A stretch of 64,000 nucleotides of DNA from NCBI RefSeq assembly GCF_010015445.1, contig NC_053120.1, positions 6,081,114 through 6,145,113 on the forward strand, in the 5' to 3' direction. The stretch is from Perca fluviatilis. Lineage: Eukaryota; Chordata; Actinopteri; Perciformes; Percidae. Below, in pieces: positions 1 to 11,700 of the stretch. Position 1 is the stretch's first letter, and every line of letters begins with the position of its first letter. The notes below the pieces were generated by a model. That model made no database searches, was not told where the DNA came from, and worked only from the letters and a program-made list of their open reading frames with translations. The translations under genes were made by a program, and so were the position numbers.

Positions 1-106
1 AATGCGTATTCTCCATTTTAGCAACAGTACATCTGTGATCGACCTCACGGTCTGTTAAGGAAAGCCGTGAATGCGCATCTATCCAAATGACTTAATCCTG
101 GCTTGA

Positions 107-1164
107 CCTAGGCCCCGTCCACACGTACCAAAACAATCTTTTTTTTACCCGTCTTCCCTGGATTCGTTTCAAGAATAGTTGCGTCCAAACGAATCCACTT
201 GTAAATGACTCAACACGCTACTTCATAGTCCAGGCCTATAGGCGGCGCTGTTTCTGCTACAGAAATTCACCAAAAAACGGAGAAGAAGAGCATAGTCACT
301 TCCACGTCCCATCCATGGTCCCATCATAACATGACTAGCTAGATTATCATTTTCTCTTAATACATCCGTGGACTATAATAACTTTCACCACTACTGATTT
401 TATAAAAGGCCGCCGCAAGAAAATGTGTCTTTGTTTACGTTGTATAATGTGCTGTTGGATTGCTTTTTATTTTGCATGATTGCAGCGCGCTAGCAGCGAG
501 CTAACGTTAGCGCGCTAACGTTCGCTAGCTCTAACATCGGCAGTCAAACAAACATCAATGATCCATGAATGATGTCTTTTTAATAATCATATAATATAAA
601 TTTTTCTTGCAGTAGCCTTTCTACAATAAGCCGTGGTATAAGTTACTATAATCCGTTCAAGGAGTTGATAAGCAGACTGATTAGCTAGCTAGTTGATAAG
701 TTGTCTACTTCCACTTTTATAAACAGATAGCCATAGCAGCTACGTTACTTCGCTGCTGGAGCGGTCAGCTGCTTTAGCGATGTTTAACGTTAGCTACATA
801 ACGTTAGCAATATATCTTGTGTAGAATCCAGAGGGAAGGGTCAGGGAGCAGAGTATTTAGATGAAGTGAGCTGGTTTGACCATGGAGATGGGACATGCTC
901 GCTTAGCTTAGTTGTGTGCATCAGCGGCCGTGGGAGAGGGTGTAAAAGAGGGGTGTGGCGATGACATCATCGATACGGATCCGTATTTACCATCCATACG
1001 AAGCCAAACGAGAGCCGTTTTCGTTTTTTTTCACCCTGAGACCTGGTTTCAAAAAAGTGCGTTTTCAGGCAGTGCGTTTGCAGGATTCGTCTGGACGGTC
1101 GGCCCAAACGATGCAAAACATGTGCGTTTGCACAAAAAAACGTTTCCGTGTGGACGGCCCCCTA
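107..1164. mobile_element. Non-autonomous DNA transposon, about 1.05 kb
   Basis: The left end reads GGCCCCGTCCACACG (from 111) and the right end reads CGTGTGGACGGCCC (to 1160), an imperfect terminal inverted repeat. CCTA occurs on both sides (107-110 and 1161-1164) and fits a short target duplication. The inside is AT-rich with a small cluster of GCTAACGTTAGC palindromes near 490-530. The open frames at 912-1365 lie within the element and resemble no transposase I know, so I treat them as chance. The superfamily is not assigned. Confidence 0.55.
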
Positions 1165-1229
1165 GTTGCTCCTCATCAGCCTGGCTTGGCCTTTGTGAAA
1201 CGCACCAAGTGTCAGCCCAGACAGCAAAC

Positions 1230-2580
1230 AGTCACTGAAACTATGTTAAATCAACATTCCATTGTCAACATTAAGTCATTGAAACAACATCAAATTCTGA
1301 TGTTGATTCAACATCATTTTGCACCCTGTTTTAATATTGAAACAACGTTGAAATCCTGTCCATAGATCAACGGAATTTCAATGGTATTTCAATTATCAGG
1401 AATATTGAAACAATGTTGAAATTTCAACTGAACTAAGGATCAACGTGATTTCAATGGAATTTCAATCATTATTAAGCCATAGAAAAGTATTGGTAGGCAT
1501 ACAAAAATGTAATGCCCTAAATTAAATAGCCTATAATGAATATCCTGCTTTATCTACAGCCAGGATTTTAAAAAGTGATGGAACATTTGAAAGCTTTTAT
1601 GCCTATAGCCTAGCCTAAAACACTTACCACACCACACTGTTTAAGGTAAAAACAAATTCGTTTTATTAGCCTCTTATTTCATTATTTGTCCTCTTTAGCA
1701 TAGTTACAGTTCATGGTCCTCTGACGTCTGACTGCTTTGTCGTCCAGTCCATCCTGCCCGGTCTGACGCGCAAGCAGCAACTGTTGCACAGCCTGGGCAA
1801 AAGTAAATTGGGTGTGGCGCGGCTGTCCCCATCTGCTGTGTAAGAGCATCTAAAACAGAAAATACAAGCACAATGCAAAAATGTGCCTTTAAGTTAAACA
1901 GAACACCCACAAATACACACTTGGAAACAAATTCATTAGGCGCCTAGTATTTTTCAATGATCGGATATAAGGCAATTTGTCCAGTGTTGTAGGCTAGCCT
2001 ATCATGTTTTCCCTAAATTCAAATCACTTTTCAAAATTTAAGGTTACCTTTTACCTTCGTGCCTTCCGGCAGGTGATCTCTTTTCTTCCCTCTCCGCCTG
2101 GCATTTCCCTCTCTACAAACACATTACAACACAATTAGAGCAACAAATACTGTCACATCCTTGCCAAACATCAGTTCAAAATGGATTTTTAGGCTAAGAC
2201 TAGCGCTAGCTAACGTTAGCTAGCATTAGCTAACATGACCGAATTCAAAATAATAATATCCAATAATTTCCTTGCCAAAACATTTCCAACTTCACCTGTA
2301 CCATATTCTAAGACTGTTACTGCTAGCTAACGCTAGCGAATGTTAGCTAACGCTAGCTAACGTTAGCTAACGCTAGCTAACATTAGCTATTTTTAAAAGT
2401 TGTCTGATGCAGAATCCAAAAGCATGATGGACACTAACCATCATGTTAACGAGTAACAGTATTTGATTTAGTACAATTGATTCATATCGAACATTACATA
2501 TTAAGCAAGCTTACCTGATCGTATTCGCCCCAAGAGTCCAGAAATGAGATGTGTTCGGTGCAGTATGTTGGTCTACCACC
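1230..2580. repeat. AT-rich repetitive segment with TTGAAA/TTTCAA motifs
   Basis: The flanks of this stretch (1230-1470 and 2935-3115) are dense in CAACATTGAAAC, ATTTCAATGG and their complements, like the subterminal repeats of a DNA element. Between them are unique-looking AT-rich sequence and the 39-bp minisatellite described separately. I see no convincing coding exon; the short minus-strand frame at 1704-1910 has no recognisable domain. Whether the whole 1.2-3.1 kb block is one element is inference. Confidence 0.35.
2200..2390. repeat. Degenerate GCTAACGTTA simple repeat
   Basis: Two clusters (about 2200-2237 and 2322-2390) of GCTAACGTTAGCTAAC-type units are seen. The unit is partly self-complementary, so it reads similarly on both strands. 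Similar motifs recur near 490-530 and 44760-44830. Confidence 0.7.
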
Positions 2581-2589
2581 CGATGATCT

Positions 2590-2900
2590 CCCGGTCAACT
2601 AAAAATCAATGGCTTTTCAATCCTATTTCCCGGTCAACTATATATCAATGGCTTTTCAATCATATTTCCCGGTCAACTATATATCAATGCTTTTTCAATC
2701 ATATTTCCCGGTCAACTATATATCAATGCTTTTTCAATCATATTTCCCGGTCAACTATATATCAATGCATTTTCAATCATATTTCCCGGTCAACTATATA
2801 TCAATAAATTTTCAATCATATTTCCCGGTCAACTATATTTCGATGGCTTTTCAACAACAGGTCGTTTCCCGGTCAACTCTAAATCAATGACTTTTCAACA
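2590..2900. repeat. 39-bp minisatellite
   Basis: The motif CCCGGTCAACTATATATCAA restarts at 2590, 2629, 2668, 2707, 2746, 2785 and 2824, an exact 39-bp period, then once more at 2868 after a 5-bp insertion. Copies differ by one or two bases. Because 39 is a multiple of three, two plus-strand frames stay open across the array; I regard these frames as by-products of the period, not genes. Confidence 0.92.
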
Positions 2901-2934
2901 CATTGGCAATATCGCCCAGTAAACCAAATATCAA

Positions 2935-3374
2935 TGCTTAATCAATCATAAAGATAACTAAAGATCAATGTTGTTCCAATGTTGTTGCCATCAACATTAA
3001 TAACGTCAGGTTTCATCGATATTGTAATGGTGATTCAACATTTATTTTGCATTGAAATTTCAATATCAACCATAATGATGATTCCGATGGAAAATCAATA
3101 TTTATTCAATGTTGGGTTGCTGTCTGGGAGGATACAATGGCGGACCCAAATGCACGGCTCAGGAATCAAAGATAAAGGTAAGTGGTTTATTGCTCCAAGA
3201 ACAATGCAGGCAACGGCACAAGTCCAACAGGCAGGAAAACGTGGTCGATAATACAGGCACAAGGTCTGGATACACTGGGAAACTAAACAAGGGAACGCTG
3301 GAAAGTGAGTCACACACGGAGCTACGACAATCTGGCAGGGAACAAGTGAAACAAGGGGGAGGGGGGGGTATATA
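2935..3374. other. Non-genic repeat-like stretch
   Basis: The first part (to about 3115) is rich in ATTGAAATTTCAAT-like inverted motifs. The second part (3120-3365) is a less AT-rich segment ending in a G-run, of the kind found interspersed in fish genomes. Frames on both strands overlap here and none shows a domain. No gene is supported. Confidence 0.35.
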
Positions 3375-3750
3375 TACAGTACAGGCCAAAAGTTTGGACA
3401 CACCTTCTCATTCAATGTGTTTCTTTATTTTCATGACTATTTACATTGTAGATTCTCACTGAAGGCATCAAAACTATGAATGAACACATATGGAATTATG
3501 TACTTAACAAAAAAGTGTGAAATAACTGAAAACATGTCTTATATTTTAGATTCTTCAAAGTAGCCACCCTTTGTTTTTTTTTGATAACTCTGCAAACCCT
3601 TGGTGTTCTCTCAATGAGCTTCATGAGGTAGTCACCTGAAATGGTTTTACCTTCACAGGTGTGCTTTGTCAGGGTTAATTAGTGGAAGTTTTTCCCTTAT
3701 TAATAAAAAAGCAAAGGGTGGCTACTTTGAAGAATCTAAAATATTATTTT
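3375..3750 (-). mobile_element. Truncated Tc1-like transposon
   Basis: The left end, TACAGTACAGGCCAAAAG then TTTGGACACACC, is a fish Tc1-type terminal repeat. The minus-strand translation of about 3580-3660 gives the end of a Tc1 transposase, including the typical LIERTPRVCR near its C terminus. A second inverted pair (around 3545-3580 and 3710-3745, AAAGTAGCCACC and its complement) flanks that remnant. Most of the transposase and the far end are gone, so this is a deletion derivative. Confidence 0.8.
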
Positions 3751-3774
3751 TAAATTAATTTGACCCATTCTCAC

Positions 3775-4440
3775 CAGTGTTGCCAACTCTTTTCCAGTGA
3801 AAGTAGCTAACACCAGCTCCAAAAGTCACTAAAAGTATATTTGTGATGTCATTACGCAATCATTTGCATAAAGCTTAGTGGTTATGTCAGCAAGGTAGAT
3901 GGAAAGAAATAGAAATCTTTAGCCAAATAATCACAAATTCAATACAGGAATTTATTTTACCTTATAATTATTACTTAGGTAGCCTATATTTGAAGAAAAA
4001 AAGAAATTCTACAAAGGAAGGGAAAAAGATAAATAAAGAATTCTCAAAGAAGGTTGGCTTGTCCAGGGCCAGGCCAGCTCAGCGGTGTCTTTCTCCCGTC
4101 GCGTCCCACTGTCTCTCCTACCTACACCGGCCCCGCACCCTGTCCCCCCTCCCCTTCTACCTGCCTGCGCAGTGTGTGAAGTGCTACTGCACATGAGGAG
4201 AGAGGGGCTGCTGCTCTGCTCCTCAGTCACAGAACGGAAGAGAGGTGTGACTGTTTTGGCGGCCACAGGAGAGAAATACCTTACGTGGTCGCTGGACAAT
4301 ACTGGCGACTTTTTCACAGAAAGTCGCTGTCTTTTCTATAGAAAGTCGCCAGATTTGTCGCTAGTCGCATTTGTGAAAAAAAGTCACTAAGGGTGTCTGA
4401 AAAGGCGCTAAATCTAGCGAAAAAGTCGCTTACCGATAGT
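3775..4440. repeat. Unclassified interspersed repeat candidate
   Basis: The stretch opens with GTTGCCAACTCTTTTCCAG and closes with several AAAGTCGC / AGTCGCT phrases (about 4300-4430), a texture typical of a dispersed element rather than a gene. Both strands carry mid-length frames at about 4009-4390 without recognisable domains. The boundaries are guesses. Confidence 0.3.
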
Positions 4441-4667
4441 TACGCGTCTGGTTTTATTCCATAAGATTCCACTACTTACTACAAGTAGCTGCATTCTAAC
4501 GCCAGATAAAGCTATATTCTTGGCTGCCAATGTTGTTAATTTCTCCCCAATATCGGGTCACATCCCTGCTGAAACATATCTGGTTATGTAGTATTTGGTA
4601 TAAGCCTTTATTGGTGTTAACAGTACGAAGTCTACTCCGGCTACTCTGTTACAGTCAGTCTCCAGCA

Positions 4668-4835
4668 GTGTTGGGGAAAATCCTCAGGAAGTAATGTTAC
4701 TTTTTGCTAATCACTCTTTAAAAAATAATAATTGTACCTTACTTATTACTTATAGTAGCCTGTCCCAAGTAATTAGTTACGTTACTCGTTATATTACTAT
4801 TTTACTTCTCCTTCCTAATCTCGTTAAAAACAACC
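4668..4835. mobile_element. Fragment of a CAGTGTTGGG-ended DNA element
   Basis: The segment starts with CAGTGTTGGGGAAAA followed by AGTAATGTTACTTTTTGC and more AGTAAC-type motifs. This matches the family whose other end (ACTGCCCAACACTG) is seen at about 28900-28915. CAGTG ends are typical of hAT-type elements. Only one end is recognisable here. Confidence 0.45.
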
Positions 4836-5178
4836 ATTTCTAAAAGCTTCGATTAAAAAAAGAGCTTACAAATTGGCCTAAAATTATCAGCAGGCTTTTT
4901 AAGAAGTGTCTGAACTATGGCATGCTTACAACAAGACAGGACTGTACCTGTGGCTAAAGAACTGTTAAAAAAGCATCACTATGGTCACTGGGCAGAAATT
5001 ATTAAAAGCTAGAGGGTCCGCAATAGCCAGTGAGAAATATATGATAAGGTGTGAAAAGTTGAACTTTATGCTGTGAATTTTGTATAGAAAAAATCTTTGA
5101 AATGTTTTCAGCTGATTGGGGAGGAATTTTATGGTTGAAGAAGCAGAAGGGTTAACTATGGAGTTCATGGTGACAGCA

Positions 5179-7320
5179 TCAGGGAGTTGAAGTGACTGCT
5201 CTTGGTTCTAATAGTATGACAGTCCCGGCTGAATTACAGAAGCTGTTTCCACAACATGGTGGTGACCTGGTGAAGTTTATCTTTATGTAAGCATCGGCAG
5301 CCAAAGCTGTTCAGACTTTCAGCTGAGAAAGAACTTCACACCCGTTTGCAGACACACAGCCACGCCATGGTACGGTGATGTCCCCTAAACCTGATGCCAC
5401 TGTGGATGACAACATCACAGTTTTACTAGAAGACAGTTTTGAACAAATTCTTTAAAAATCCCACAAGGAACACTTGAAGGCAGCAGTAACACATTTTGTG
5501 AGACAGTCTTTGATCAGTATGCACCATGATTGCTCACCTTTTCCATCAAAGCAGCGGTCCTCCACGCCTGCACACTCTTCTGTCCTTTTACAGAGTTGAT
5601 TAGGAGCAGTGCAGCTGAGGCACTGCAGGCCATTTAGTTTTGTCTGCAGATCAGGGTCTAAATTTGAACAGAACAGGAGACAAGAAATTTACAGAGAATC
5701 TGAGAATTGTCTGTTGTGAAGATGGCGCAGCAGTTTAGTATATGTTAACAGTATATGTTGTTTTTTAACTGTCCTGTTGTCCTCGGGTCCAATTTGACCT
5801 GTTTTCAATGTTTCTATATCAGAAATTTGAGTTTCTTTCAAGCTAATAAAAAAAAAAACTAACTTGGATGGTTCCCTACGACACTCTTCACAAGTTAAAT
5901 AAATGATCAGTTCACTACTTTCATTGAATTAGGGTGTTTTATTACATATAATAGCATTTGAAAAAAAAGAAACGTTGAAAAAAGTGACAAAAGATTTTGG
6001 AAAAAGCTTCAAAAAACATGGAAAAAATGTTTTTCAGAAGGTGCAGAAAAAAATGTGACAAAAACATTGGCAAAAGTGTCAAAAAGACAATGAAAACATT
6101 GAAATAAAAACGTTGAAATTTTAAATTTTGACCCCCAAAACCAAAAAGTTGCATGGTCGACAGGAAGACAACTCAATGGGTAAACTTCATCAGTTTCAGA
6201 TTTGATTAAGTTTCAAGTCATTTATTGTCAATGCACATTATTTATTTTTTACAGAGAAACAGTCATCTTAGATGTCAGGCTCCTCCAATAATGCTCATGA
6301 AATATGGTTAAATAGAAGAACATGTAGTAGACAGTTTTGCTAAATGAACAAATTGTAATGTAAACAGGGCTGTAGAGAATGTATGTGTAATAATAAAAAG
6401 TAATATAGACAACCTTACATTTCACAAACTGCTGTGAGACTGGGTTGATATAGAACAGCTGAGGCTGCATCACACGTAAAACATCATCAATGGGCTTCTG
6501 AATATTTGGTGTTCTGTAGATCCATAAATAAAGCAAATAAAAAAAAATACAAGTGAAATTTTCACTGTTGCAGCCATCTGTGTTGCAGTAATGAACAGTA
6601 TCTTGTAAACACCAATAAGGTGTGACAATGTTTGACCCTGTACAGTGCAGAGAGAGGACAGCACACAGGACCTGATAGTGAACTTCCTAACAATTCCAAA
6701 CGCATCTTCTGTAAAACATAAGCACAATTCTTTTATTGTTAAACACACATGTAAACCAATAAAGCAGAACTTTCATTTTAAGTCAGTAAATGACAACAGA
6801 TACTGTATATCTTTATACTTTTTACCTTGAAGGGCAGTTGTTGCACACAACCCATCAGAGTCACACGGCTTTAGGACTGGATGGGCCCGTTCTGCAGACA
6901 CTGAAGAGCTGCAGCTGCAATGAGGAAAACTAGCAATATAAATAAAAAAAGAAAAGCAATGCTCACAACTGTCTTCAATATCTGAAAACACTCTGCTGTC
7001 AGTAAATCATCAAATTAAACAGTTTGAACAATTACATCTTCAGGTAAAAAGTGATTCTCATGTTTCATTTGAAATAAAAAAACGCATTAAAAGTGTGGAG
7101 TTCTGCATCTTTGAGTCATTGCGTGCTGAGAGGAATATGATTTATTACGCTCTGTCTCTGCCACTGTGACACTTACTCTTATTTTTTGATCTGGATCTTT
7201 GATTTCATTCCAGGTAATAAATGTCTAACACCTGCATAAATCCTGATTTAAGAGTGAGTAGAGTTACCTGTGCGTGCTGGAGAGCATCCAGATGAGACTG
7301 AGAGACAGAATCAGCTTCAT
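5179..7320 (-). pseudogene. X1: decayed two-domain Ly6/PLAUR-like gene
   Basis: Five exons fit the fish two-domain Ly6 (PLA2-inhibitor/uPAR-like) pattern: exon 1 7268-7320 (signal peptide starting MKLILSLSLIW), exon 2 6826-6914, exon 3 6551-6708, exon 4 5538-5657 (LQCLSC at the start of domain 2), exon 5 about 5179-5399 (ending PPCCGNSFCN). It is broken. Exon 1 carries a 4-bp duplication (GCAC) and exon 2 is 89 bp, one or two bases off a multiple of three; together they restore frame. Exon 3 is then out of frame and has lost 12 bp relative to X2, and its donor is degraded to GTATTT. Exon 5 has an in-frame TGA where X3 has CGA, and part of the tail is deleted. A functional product is unlikely. 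X2 is a near-identical copy sharing most lesions, so the decay predates the duplication. Confidence 0.78.
5766..6184. mobile_element. MITE with GTTGTCCTCGGGTC end, in X1 intron 3
   Basis: One end reads CTGTCCTGTTGTCCTCGGGTC followed by AATTTGACC; the other reads GACAGGAAGACAAC. The inside carries oligo-A tracts and GAAACGTTGAAAAAAGTG phrases. It is one of many copies in the window. The same insertion sits in X2 (32757-33158), so it predates that duplication. Confidence 0.65.
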
Positions 7321-7366
7321 TGTGAGGAGTATATGTGCAGATTACTGGTTTTACTGTGGAACCACA

Positions 7367-7375
7367 CCTTATATA
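7367..7375 (-). promoter_or_regulatory. TATA box of X1
   Basis: TATATAAGG on the minus strand, 47 bp upstream of the X1 start codon, in a block (GGTGTGGTTCCACAG downstream of it) that is conserved in front of X2, Z1 and Z2. Confidence 0.6.
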
Positions 7376-7459
7376 TGTCAACCGGTTTTTAAAAAGAGGA
7401 AGATATACTGTACACAAAGAGACTATGCACACTGCACAGCAGTACTACAGCAAGACATA

Positions 7460-8784
7460 ATTTAGCATGAATTAGTTTATTGCGTGAGTTTGTAGGTACA
7501 AGCCACTTCAAATTGTGACTCTGTAGCTTAATTGGTGCAAATTATGTATGTTGTCTTGCCAACAGTTTACAAATGTCTTTATTGATGTAAGTTGCTCATA
7601 TGTTGTTTCTTTACTTAGATATTATATATCTTAATTTCCTGGTTTTGGTGCTGGGTTTAAAATTAGTTTGACCTCTGTGGTTACAGAGAAAAACGGAAAC
7701 AAATCAGGAATACTTGCTGTTCTGCACATTCACATTTTCTGATCCACGTCTTTCAAGCTTTTCTCGACGTTTTGATACTTTTTTTGATGTTTTTGTTCTT
7801 TTTTTCCCCGTCTTTTTAGAAGCCTTTGTACTTTTATAATTATTTTTTTAAATGCTTTAAAAATGAATAAAACACCCAAATTCAATGAATGTAGTGAACT
7901 GATCATTTAATCTACTTGTGAAGAGCGTTTGGAACCATCCACGTTACTTATTTTTGACTATTTTGTTGAAAGAAACCCATATTTCTGATATAGAAATGTT
8001 TTGAAAATGGGTCAAATTTGACAGAGGCCAACTGGAGGTTAAACATTATATGAACTGAAGCCATATATGTGCGGGGCCCAGACATCTGTTTGTGCTCCAC
8101 TGATTGGTTCATCGTTCTTTGCCTTTTGGATAAAAACCACAGATAAGCCACAAACTCATGTTGTCTCATCAGAAAGCTTTATTAGACAGTACAGTAGATG
8201 TCACCACTTTACATTAAACTACTGCCACATGTTATTGTTTTTATGTGATAAAACAAAGAAGAGATTGCAAAGAAAAATGTTTGCAATTCTTTAAATTAAT
8301 TATTTAAATTAATGTAAATGAGCAATTTGTGACAAGGTACATTGTTAAATTAGAGTTTTTATTATTATTAGATTAGTTATATCATCAAGTAATATTTATA
8401 TATGTATGATCTATTGCAAAAGTGTGCTTTATTTTCAGGTAACTGCACAACTCTGACAAAGCATCCTCATTGTTCAATTACCAGATGTCTCGTTTTGGAT
8501 TATTCCTTGTGTGATGTGCATTGTGACATGTGACTTCACAATGTATTCCAGATTATAGTGGGCAAAAGTAGTGTTCCCATGTTTACGTGTGTCTATTACA
8601 TTGCTGCCTACTCATTCCACCTCAACTTCACACAGACTCAATCCCCCTTTTTTTCTACATTTGGATTTTCCCTTCCCCTGTAAAAGCCAACTAAAGATTG
8701 CAGTGAGCAGTACATTTAAGTCCAGGCTTCAACAGGTGCTTCTGGTTGGCTTCATAGGTGGGTAGTCTCAGCTGTTTCTGTGTT
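7460..8784. other. X1-Y1 spacer, duplicated at 35940-37274 and partly at 54430-55177
   Basis: There is no gene. The stretch is close to identical with 35940-37274, and its right part with 54430-55177. It contains a MITE (about 7755-8043) and the immediate 3' flank of Y1. The duplication shows that an X gene and a Y gene travelled together as one unit. Confidence 0.75.
7755..8043. mobile_element. MITE copy ending GGTCAAATTTGAC
   Basis: It has the same internal phrases (TCTCGACGTTTTGATAC, TTCAATGAATGTAGTGAAC) and the same GGTCAAATTTGACAG end as the copies in 36250-36550 and 54420-54650, in inverse orientation to the copy in X1 intron 3. Confidence 0.55.
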
Positions 8785-11700
8785 TTAACAGAGGGTAAAC
8801 ATAAGGAGTCCGAGCAGCAGGCGGATCATACCCAGTTGGATACAGGAGGCTCCACTGGAAGGTTTTGTAGTCGTGGCTGATTGGGTTACAGTGGCAGCAG
8901 TTGTAGTTGTTGGGGCAGCGGTTGTAGTTGTTGTTGGGGCAATATTTGTAGTTGTTGTTGGGACAACGGTTGTAGTTGTCGGGGCAGCGGTTGTAGTTGT
9001 CGGGGCTGCGGTTGTAGTTGTCGGGGCAGCGGTTGTAGTTGTTGTCGGGACAACGGTTGTAGTTGTTGTCGGGGCAGCAGTTGTAGTTGTTGTCGGGGCA
9101 GCTGTTGTAGTTGTTGGGGCAGCGGTTGTAGTTGCTGTTGGGACAACGGTTGTAGTTGCTGGGGCAGCGGTTGTAGTTGTTGTTGGGACAACGGTTGTAG
9201 TTGCTGGGGCAGCGGTTGCACTTGTTGGGACAATGGTTGTAGTTGTTGTCGGGGCAGCGGTTGTAGTTGTTGTCGGGGCAGTTGTTGTCGGGGCAGCGGT
9301 TGTAGTTGTTGTCGGGGCAGCGGTTGTAGTTGTTATCGGGACAACGGTTGTAGTTGTTGTCGGGGCAGCTGTTGTTGTTGTCGGGACAACGGTTGTAGTT
9401 GTTGTCGGGGCAGCGGTTGTAGTTGTTGTCGGGGCAGCGGTTGTAGTTGTTGTCGGAGCAGCTGTTGTTGTTGTTGGGACAACGGTTGTTGTTGTTGGGA
9501 CAACGGTTGTAGTTGTTGTCGGGGCAGCGGTTGTAGTTGTTGTCGGGCCAGCTGTTGTTGTTGTTGTCGGGGCAGCTGTTATAGTTGTTGGGGCAGCTGT
9601 TGTAGTTGTTGTTGGGACAACAGTTGTAGTTGTTGTTGGGACAACGGTTGTAGTTGTTGTCGGGGCAGCGGTTGTAGTTGTTGTCGGGGCAGCGGTTGTA
9701 GTTGTTGTTGTTTGGGAAGCGGTTGTAGTTGTTGTCGGGGCAGCGGTTGTAGTTGTTGTCGGGGCAGCGGTTGTAGTTGTTGTCGGGGCAGCTGTTGTTG
9801 TTGTCGGGACAACGGTTGTAGTTGTTCGGGACCAGCGGTTGTAGTTGTTGTCGGGGCAGCGGTTGTAGTTGTTGTCGGAGCAGCTGTTGTTGTTGTTGGG
9901 ACAACGGTTTGTTGTTGGGACAAACGGTTGTAGTTGTTGTTGGGGCAGCGGTTGTAGTTGTTGTCGGGCCAGCTGTTGTTGTTGTTGTCGGGGCAGCTGT
10001 TATAGTTGTTGGGGCAGCTGTTGTAGTTGTTGTTGGGACAACAGTTGTAGTTGTTGTTGGGACAACGGTTGTAGTTGTTGTCGGGGCAGCGGTTGTAGTT
10101 GTTGTCGGGGCAGCGGTTGTAGTTGTTGTTGTTTGGGAAGCGGTTGTAGTTGTTGTCGGGGCAGCGGTTGTAGTTGTTGTCGGGGCAGCGGTTGTAGTTG
10201 TTGTCGGGGCAGCGGTTGTAGTTGTTGGTGGGGCAGCGGTTGTAGTTGTTGTCGGGGCGGCGGTTGTAGTTGTTGTCGGGGCGGCTGTTGTAGTTGTTGT
10301 CGGGGCAGCTGTTGTTGTTGTCGGGGCAGCTGTTGTTGTTGTCGGGACAACGGTTGTTGTTGTCGGGGCAGCGGTTGTAGTTGTTGTCGGGGCAGCGGTT
10401 GTAGTTGTTCGGGGCAGCTGTTGTTGTTGTTGTCGGGGCAGCTGTTGTTGTTGTCAGGACAACGGTTGTAGTTGTCGGGGCAGCGGTTGTAGTTGTCGGG
10501 GCTGCGGTTGTAGTTGTCGGGGCAGCGGTTGTAGTTGTTGTCGGGGCAGCGGTTGTAGTTGTTGTCGGGACAACGGTTGTAGTTGTTGTTGGGGCAGCAG
10601 TTGTAGTTGTTGTCGGGGCAGCTGTTGTAGTTGTTAGGGCAGCGGTTGTAGTTGCTGTTGGGACAACGGTTGTAGTTGCTGGGGCAGCGGTTGTAGTTGT
10701 TGTTGGGACAACGGTTGTAGTTGCTGGGGCAGCGGTTGCACTTGTTGGGACAATGGTTGTAGTTGTTGTCGGGGCAGCGGTTGTAGTTGTTGTCGGGGCA
10801 GTTGTTGTCGGGGCAGCGGTTGTAGTTGTTGTCGGGGCAGCGGTTGTAGTTGTTATCGGACAACGGTTGTAGTTGTTGTCGGGGCAGCTGTTGTTGTTGT
10901 CGGGACAACGGTTGTAGTTGTTGTCGGGGCAGCGGTTGTAGTAGTTGTCGGGGCAGCGGTTGTAGTTGTTGTCGGGGCAGCTGTTGTAGTTGTTGTCGGA
11001 GCAGCTGTTGTTGTTGTCGGGACAACGGTTGTTGTTGTTGGGACAACGGTTGTAGTTGCTGGGGCAGCGGTTGCACTTGTTGGGACAATGGTTGTAGTTG
11101 TTGTCGAGGCAGCGGTTGTAGTTGTTGTCGGGGCAGCAGTTGTAGTTGTTGTCGGGGCAGCTGTTGTAGTTGTTAGGGCAGCGGTTGTAGTTGCTGTTGG
11201 GACAACGGTTGTAGTTGCTGGGGCAGCGGTTGTTGTTGTTGTTGGGACAACGGTTGTAGTTGCTGGGGCAGCGGTTGCACTTGTTGGGACAATGGTTGTA
11301 GTTGTTGTCGGGGCAGCGGTTGTAGTTGTTGTCGGGGCAGTTGTTGTCGGGGAGCTGTAGTTGTAGTTGTTGCGGGCAGCGGTTGTAGTTGTTATCGGGA
11401 CAACGGTTGTAGTTGTTGTCGGGGCAGCTGTTGTTGTTGTCGGGACAACGGTTGTAGTTGTTGTCGGGGCAGCGGTTGTAGTTGTTGTCGGGGGCGCGGT
11501 TGTAGTTGTTGTTTCGGGGCAGCTGTTGTAGTTGTTGTCGGAGCAGCTGTTGTTGTTGTCCGGACAACGTTGTTGTTGTTGTTTTGGTTTTTGACAACGG
11601 TTGTAGTTGTTGTTGGGACAACGGTTTGTAGTTGTCGGGGGCAGCGGTTGTAGTTGTTGTTGGGGCAGCTGTTGTTGTTGTTGTCGGGGCAGCTGTTATA

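Noticed and set aside
912..1365. Overlapping plus-strand frames as possible genes
   Set aside because: They run out of the transposon at 107-1164 into repeats, with no domain and no splice context.
6249..6748. The long minus-strand frames as a stand-alone gene
   Set aside because: They are X1 exon 3 plus intron sequence. The part after the degraded donor is intronic.
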